A stretch of 64,000 bases of DNA. It comes from Benincasa hispida (taxonomy: Eukaryota; Streptophyta; Magnoliopsida; Cucurbitales; Cucurbitaceae). Location: the NCBI RefSeq assembly GCF_009727055.1, contig NC_052355.1:2367526-2431525 (forward strand). The letters are read 5' to 3'. Below are positions 61,069 to 64,000 of this stretch, piece after piece. A program made the translations under genes and the position numbers. The stretch's first letter is position 1, and every line of letters begins with the position of its first letter. The notes under the pieces are model-generated. The model had not been told where the DNA came from. It saw nothing but the letters and a program-made list of their open reading frames with translations, and ran no database searches.

Positions 61069-61240
61069 ATCCACATGTATGTCAATCACATACCATTCAA
61101 GGTATATTAAATAACCTTGGATCTTAGATTATTGAATTGAGTTATGCACGTTTAAAAGAGTCCAATAAAATAACACTTTTTTTATTAAATAAATAATATG
61201 TCTACGATTTACAAACTACGAGCTTAGGGCAAAAACCTCA
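61069..61240 (-). repeat. Copia LTR fragment
   Basis: On the minus strand CCCTAAGCTCGTAGTTTGTAA and later CAATAATCTAAGATCCAAGG match the starts of other LTRs here. It is the apparent target of the copia at 59595-61068. Confidence 0.5.
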
Positions 61241-62190
61241 CATAAACAACATTGATTTATAACATTTAGGGTGGGTATCAAATGCATTCTTAAAAAAAAA
61301 AAGTGTTAAATTTGTAACAATATCAATATAAGTGAAAGACGACAAAGAAAAATAATTTATTGACTATTAGATTTCTTTTCTATCTTCATCGTTAACTAAC
61401 TAACAATAATCTTGTAGTTTTATTTTGTCTATTAAACTGCTGGCTTCAATAAATTCATAAGGTAAAATTACGAGGAAAAAAAAAAAAAACCTTAAATCAA
61501 TTCCAAGCATCAAAGATAGAAGTATATCTAAACATGTAAAGATCAAGAAATGGAAATAAATCATTAAGTTTCCTTCTATAGAAAAAAAAGAAAATTTTCT
61601 TTCAACCAAATTCAAATTAAAACAAATAATAGGTAAAAAAAAAAAAAAAAAGAAAAAAGCTTAGAATTAACTAGTTATAAAATAAAATAAATATTTTCTT
61701 TCAGAAGAAAACTAAATATCCAATATACATAAGCAGAACTAAGAATTACATTTTTTTCTTTCAAATTCATTCAAAAAGTGAATTTTTTAATCTATTAATT
61801 TAAACTTTTTCTAAAAATCATTTTCTTTAATATCTCAATTTTCAATCATAATTTTATTTTGAAATAATTTCACAGTTAGAAAAAATATCGAACTATTTAC
61901 AAAAAATAGTAATAAAAAAAACACTAATAAACTTCTACCAACGTATCACTAATAGATTTCTATTAATTTTTATTATTAATAGACACTAGACTTCTATCAA
62001 CTACTATTAACTTATGTCAAAGAATATTAAAAAAAAATTATTTTATGTAAATAGTTTTCCTTCTTTTTTCTTTTTTAAAAATCCTCTTTTTATTTTTATA
62101 AAATGTAGACCTCGATTCCATCATCTAACCATTAAACCCATTCGATATGAACATAATTTGATATATATAATGAACTTAATAGTAGAGTTA
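61241..62190. repeat. Direct duplication, copy 1
   Basis: AT-rich and non-coding. Shared landmarks in the same order as copy 2: ATAAACAACATTGATTTATA, then GTGAAAGACGACAAAGAAAA, AACTAACTAACAATAATC, A-runs, then ATAAAATGTAGACCTCG and GAACATAATTTGATATATA. Confidence 0.75.
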
Positions 62191-62940
62191 TGAATATTCC
62201 TTACTTTACCTCATCTTATTAATAAACAAATATTTGATGCTAGTTAAATATGTGTTTGCTTTTAATAAGCGTATGTATATTCAAACTTCAAAATAAGATT
62301 ATTTCGTGTGCATCTAATGATGTAGAATTTTTAACCACATTGTTATACCAGTGAATTTCGAGAAGTTTGAAATCTAATTTTAATAATATCACCAAAAAAG
62401 AAAAAGGATACAACACAAGATTTAAATAATTACGTTCAAGTAGTAAGTGACATATAATACAAACTCATTGATTTTAACTTTGAGATTAAATATTTTTCCA
62501 CATCTTTGCACATCATATATTATGGTTTTTATTAGGTAATTTATAGTGCTTTATTTGAATAAAAAAACGTGTTGTAAATGACTAATTTAATATTAAAAAG
62601 GTTTATTCGGTTGGAAATAAATACAAAAATTGTTTAAAAATGAATAAATTAAAAAAGCAAATGGAGATTTTTTTCCACAAGAAATTCAATCCCTGTCGGA
62701 AATTTTGCGGGATGATAATTGAAATAGGAGGCGAGGAAGTCTTCTTCGTCCCCTCTTCACGCCATGAACATCTCTAGTGCTCACCATTAATTCTCATTAC
62801 AAAGTAAATGAGATGAGCCCCACATTTTTTTTTATTCTCATTGATCGATTACACTTGCTAATGTGTAATACACGGCCTAATTCTATTTTATTGGAATGTA
62901 ATGTAAGGTTTCAATCTTACATTTAAGATAGCATTAAATA
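62191..62940. other. AT-rich spacer between duplicated copies
   Basis: No gene or element recognised. Confidence 0.5.
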
Positions 62941-63960
62941 TCTATAAACAACATTGATTTATAACATTAAAAATTTGTATCAAATATATAACGTTGTTGA
63001 TGTAAGTGAAAGACAGTAAAGAAAAATAATTTCTTACCTATTAGATTCTTTTCTATCATCGTCGTCAACTAACTAACGATAATTCTATAATTTTATTTCG
63101 TCGTAGTCTAGTTATAAACTATCCGTTGTAATAAATTCAATATGTAAAATTTAAAAAAAAAAAAAAAATAAAAAACTGAATAAATTTACAGAAAAATGTA
63201 AAACCTCTCTCAGCCCAAATTTAAATTCAAACAGAAAATAGGTTAAAAAAAAAAAAAAAAAACTAAATATCCACCAATATATCCATACATACATGGTAGA
63301 GTTTGACCTTCAATATATAAAAACTAAAATAACAATTGCATTTAAAAAATGTTATTTAAAAAGTAGAAATTGTTTTGGGAGATTTTCAAAAATAGAAAAA
63401 TGAGGGAAAATATTTATATAAATAGCAAAATTTAATTATAATTGTGATAGACATTGTTCAATGTCTATCACATGTAGATGCTGATAGAAGTCTATCAACA
63501 TCTATCAGTGATAGAAACTGATATAAATCTATCATTGATAGACTTTGATAGACTATAATAAAAGTCTATCAATGTCTATTAGTGATAGAAAATGATAGAA
63601 ATCTATCATTGATGGAAGCTAATAGAAGTCTATCCGTATATATTAGTGATAAAAACTGAAAGAAGTCTATCATTGATATTATCGATGATAGAAACGGATA
63701 CAAGTCTATAATTAAAAGAGGTTGATAGAAGTCTATCAGTATCTATCAGTATTTTTTTTTCTATTTCTATAAATAGTTTAATATTTTTCTTATCTGTGAA
63801 AATTTCTCAATATATCTATTAATTTAAACTTTCTTTAAACATCGTTTTTTTTAAATCATCATTTTATTTCTATAAAATGTAGACGTTGTTTCCATCATCT
63901 CATCATCTTAAAAGTTAAACAAAACCAATATGAACATAATTTGATATATACTACATGTCG
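62941..63960. repeat. Direct duplication, copy 2
   Basis: Same landmarks as copy 1, offset by about 1.7 kb. It additionally carries an expanded TGATAGA array at 63443-63750. Confidence 0.75.
63443..63750. repeat. TGATAGA/TCTATCA inverted-repeat array
   Basis: Alternating TGATAGAAGTCTATCA and CTATCAGTGATAGAAA units in about 300 bp. The first forms a perfect 12-bp stem, GTGATAGACATT with AATGTCTATCAC (63444-63471), around GTTC. Confidence 0.92.
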
Positions 63961-64000
63961 TATAGGTTTGCGTTCATCCTTGTAAGTGTTGACGTATGGT

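Noticed and set aside
63443..63750. Possible CRISPR-like or tRNA-like repeats
   Set aside because: Units alternate orientation and have no spacer structure; no tRNA fold was seen.

Overview
This window is nuclear DNA from a flowering plant, most likely a dicot. It is gene-poor and retrotransposon-rich, as expected of heterochromatin or a large intergenic block. Evidence: a cytosolic-type seryl-tRNA synthetase gene with plant-like GT-AG introns, a telo-box beside its start, nested Ty1/copia and Ty3/gypsy (Athila/Tat-like) LTR elements, hAT-like MITEs with 8-bp target duplications, and very AT-rich spacers. Short inverted arrays built on TGATAGA/TCTATCA near the right edge resemble repeats I associate with cucurbits. 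That family assignment is a guess.

Layout. Positions 1-8,908 carry the only convincing host gene, the 5' two thirds of a seryl-tRNA synthetase on the minus strand. Six coding exons are visible and the gene runs off the left edge. Its fourth intron holds a decayed but structurally complete copia element (1,936-7,620) in the same orientation, containing a 297-bp assembly gap. From 8,909 to 11,100 come the promoter side, a 433-bp hAT-like MITE and AT-rich DNA. From 11,097 to 35,163 lies a scrapheap of LTR fragments and broken copia and gypsy bodies on both strands: a copia element with gag to partial RT (about 13.3-23.7 kb), a minus-strand copia 3' end with its LTR (24.1-28.5 kb), a gypsy LTR with a minisatellite and a MITE beside its primer site (28.5-31.2 kb), and a plus-strand copia RT/RNase H split by an Athila-like solo LTR (31.2-35.2 kb).

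From 35,164 to 59,594 is a striking array of three related LTRs (35,164; 49,728; 57,800) separated by two internal regions. Each internal region encodes a gag-like protein but no usable pol. This is a tandem, TR-GAG-like non-autonomous copia family. Internal region 1 was invaded by an Athila-like complex (about 36.8-44.5 kb, with convergent LTRs and an inverted repeat around an integrase) and by a solo LTR (45,720-47,774). Internal region 2 was invaded by another Athila-like solo LTR (52,141-54,251), which landed inside an unusual array of ACGATCGT-type palindromes. From 59,595 to 61,068 is the 5' end of a minus-strand copia element with a fairly complete gag. The rest is AT-rich DNA holding a direct duplication (61.2-62.2 versus 62.9-63.95 kb) and a TGATAGA inverted-repeat array.

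How parts relate. Apart from the synthetase, nothing here looks like a working host pathway. The order of insertion can be read: solo LTRs with intact 5-bp duplications sit inside copia bodies, and MITEs sit inside gypsy leaders. The most interesting unexplained signals are (1) a perfect hairpin at the very start of the Athila-like LTRs, with paired compensatory changes between subfamilies, (2) a second covarying stem-loop in the shared core of several copia LTR families, and (3) the palindrome array in the gag-only family leader.
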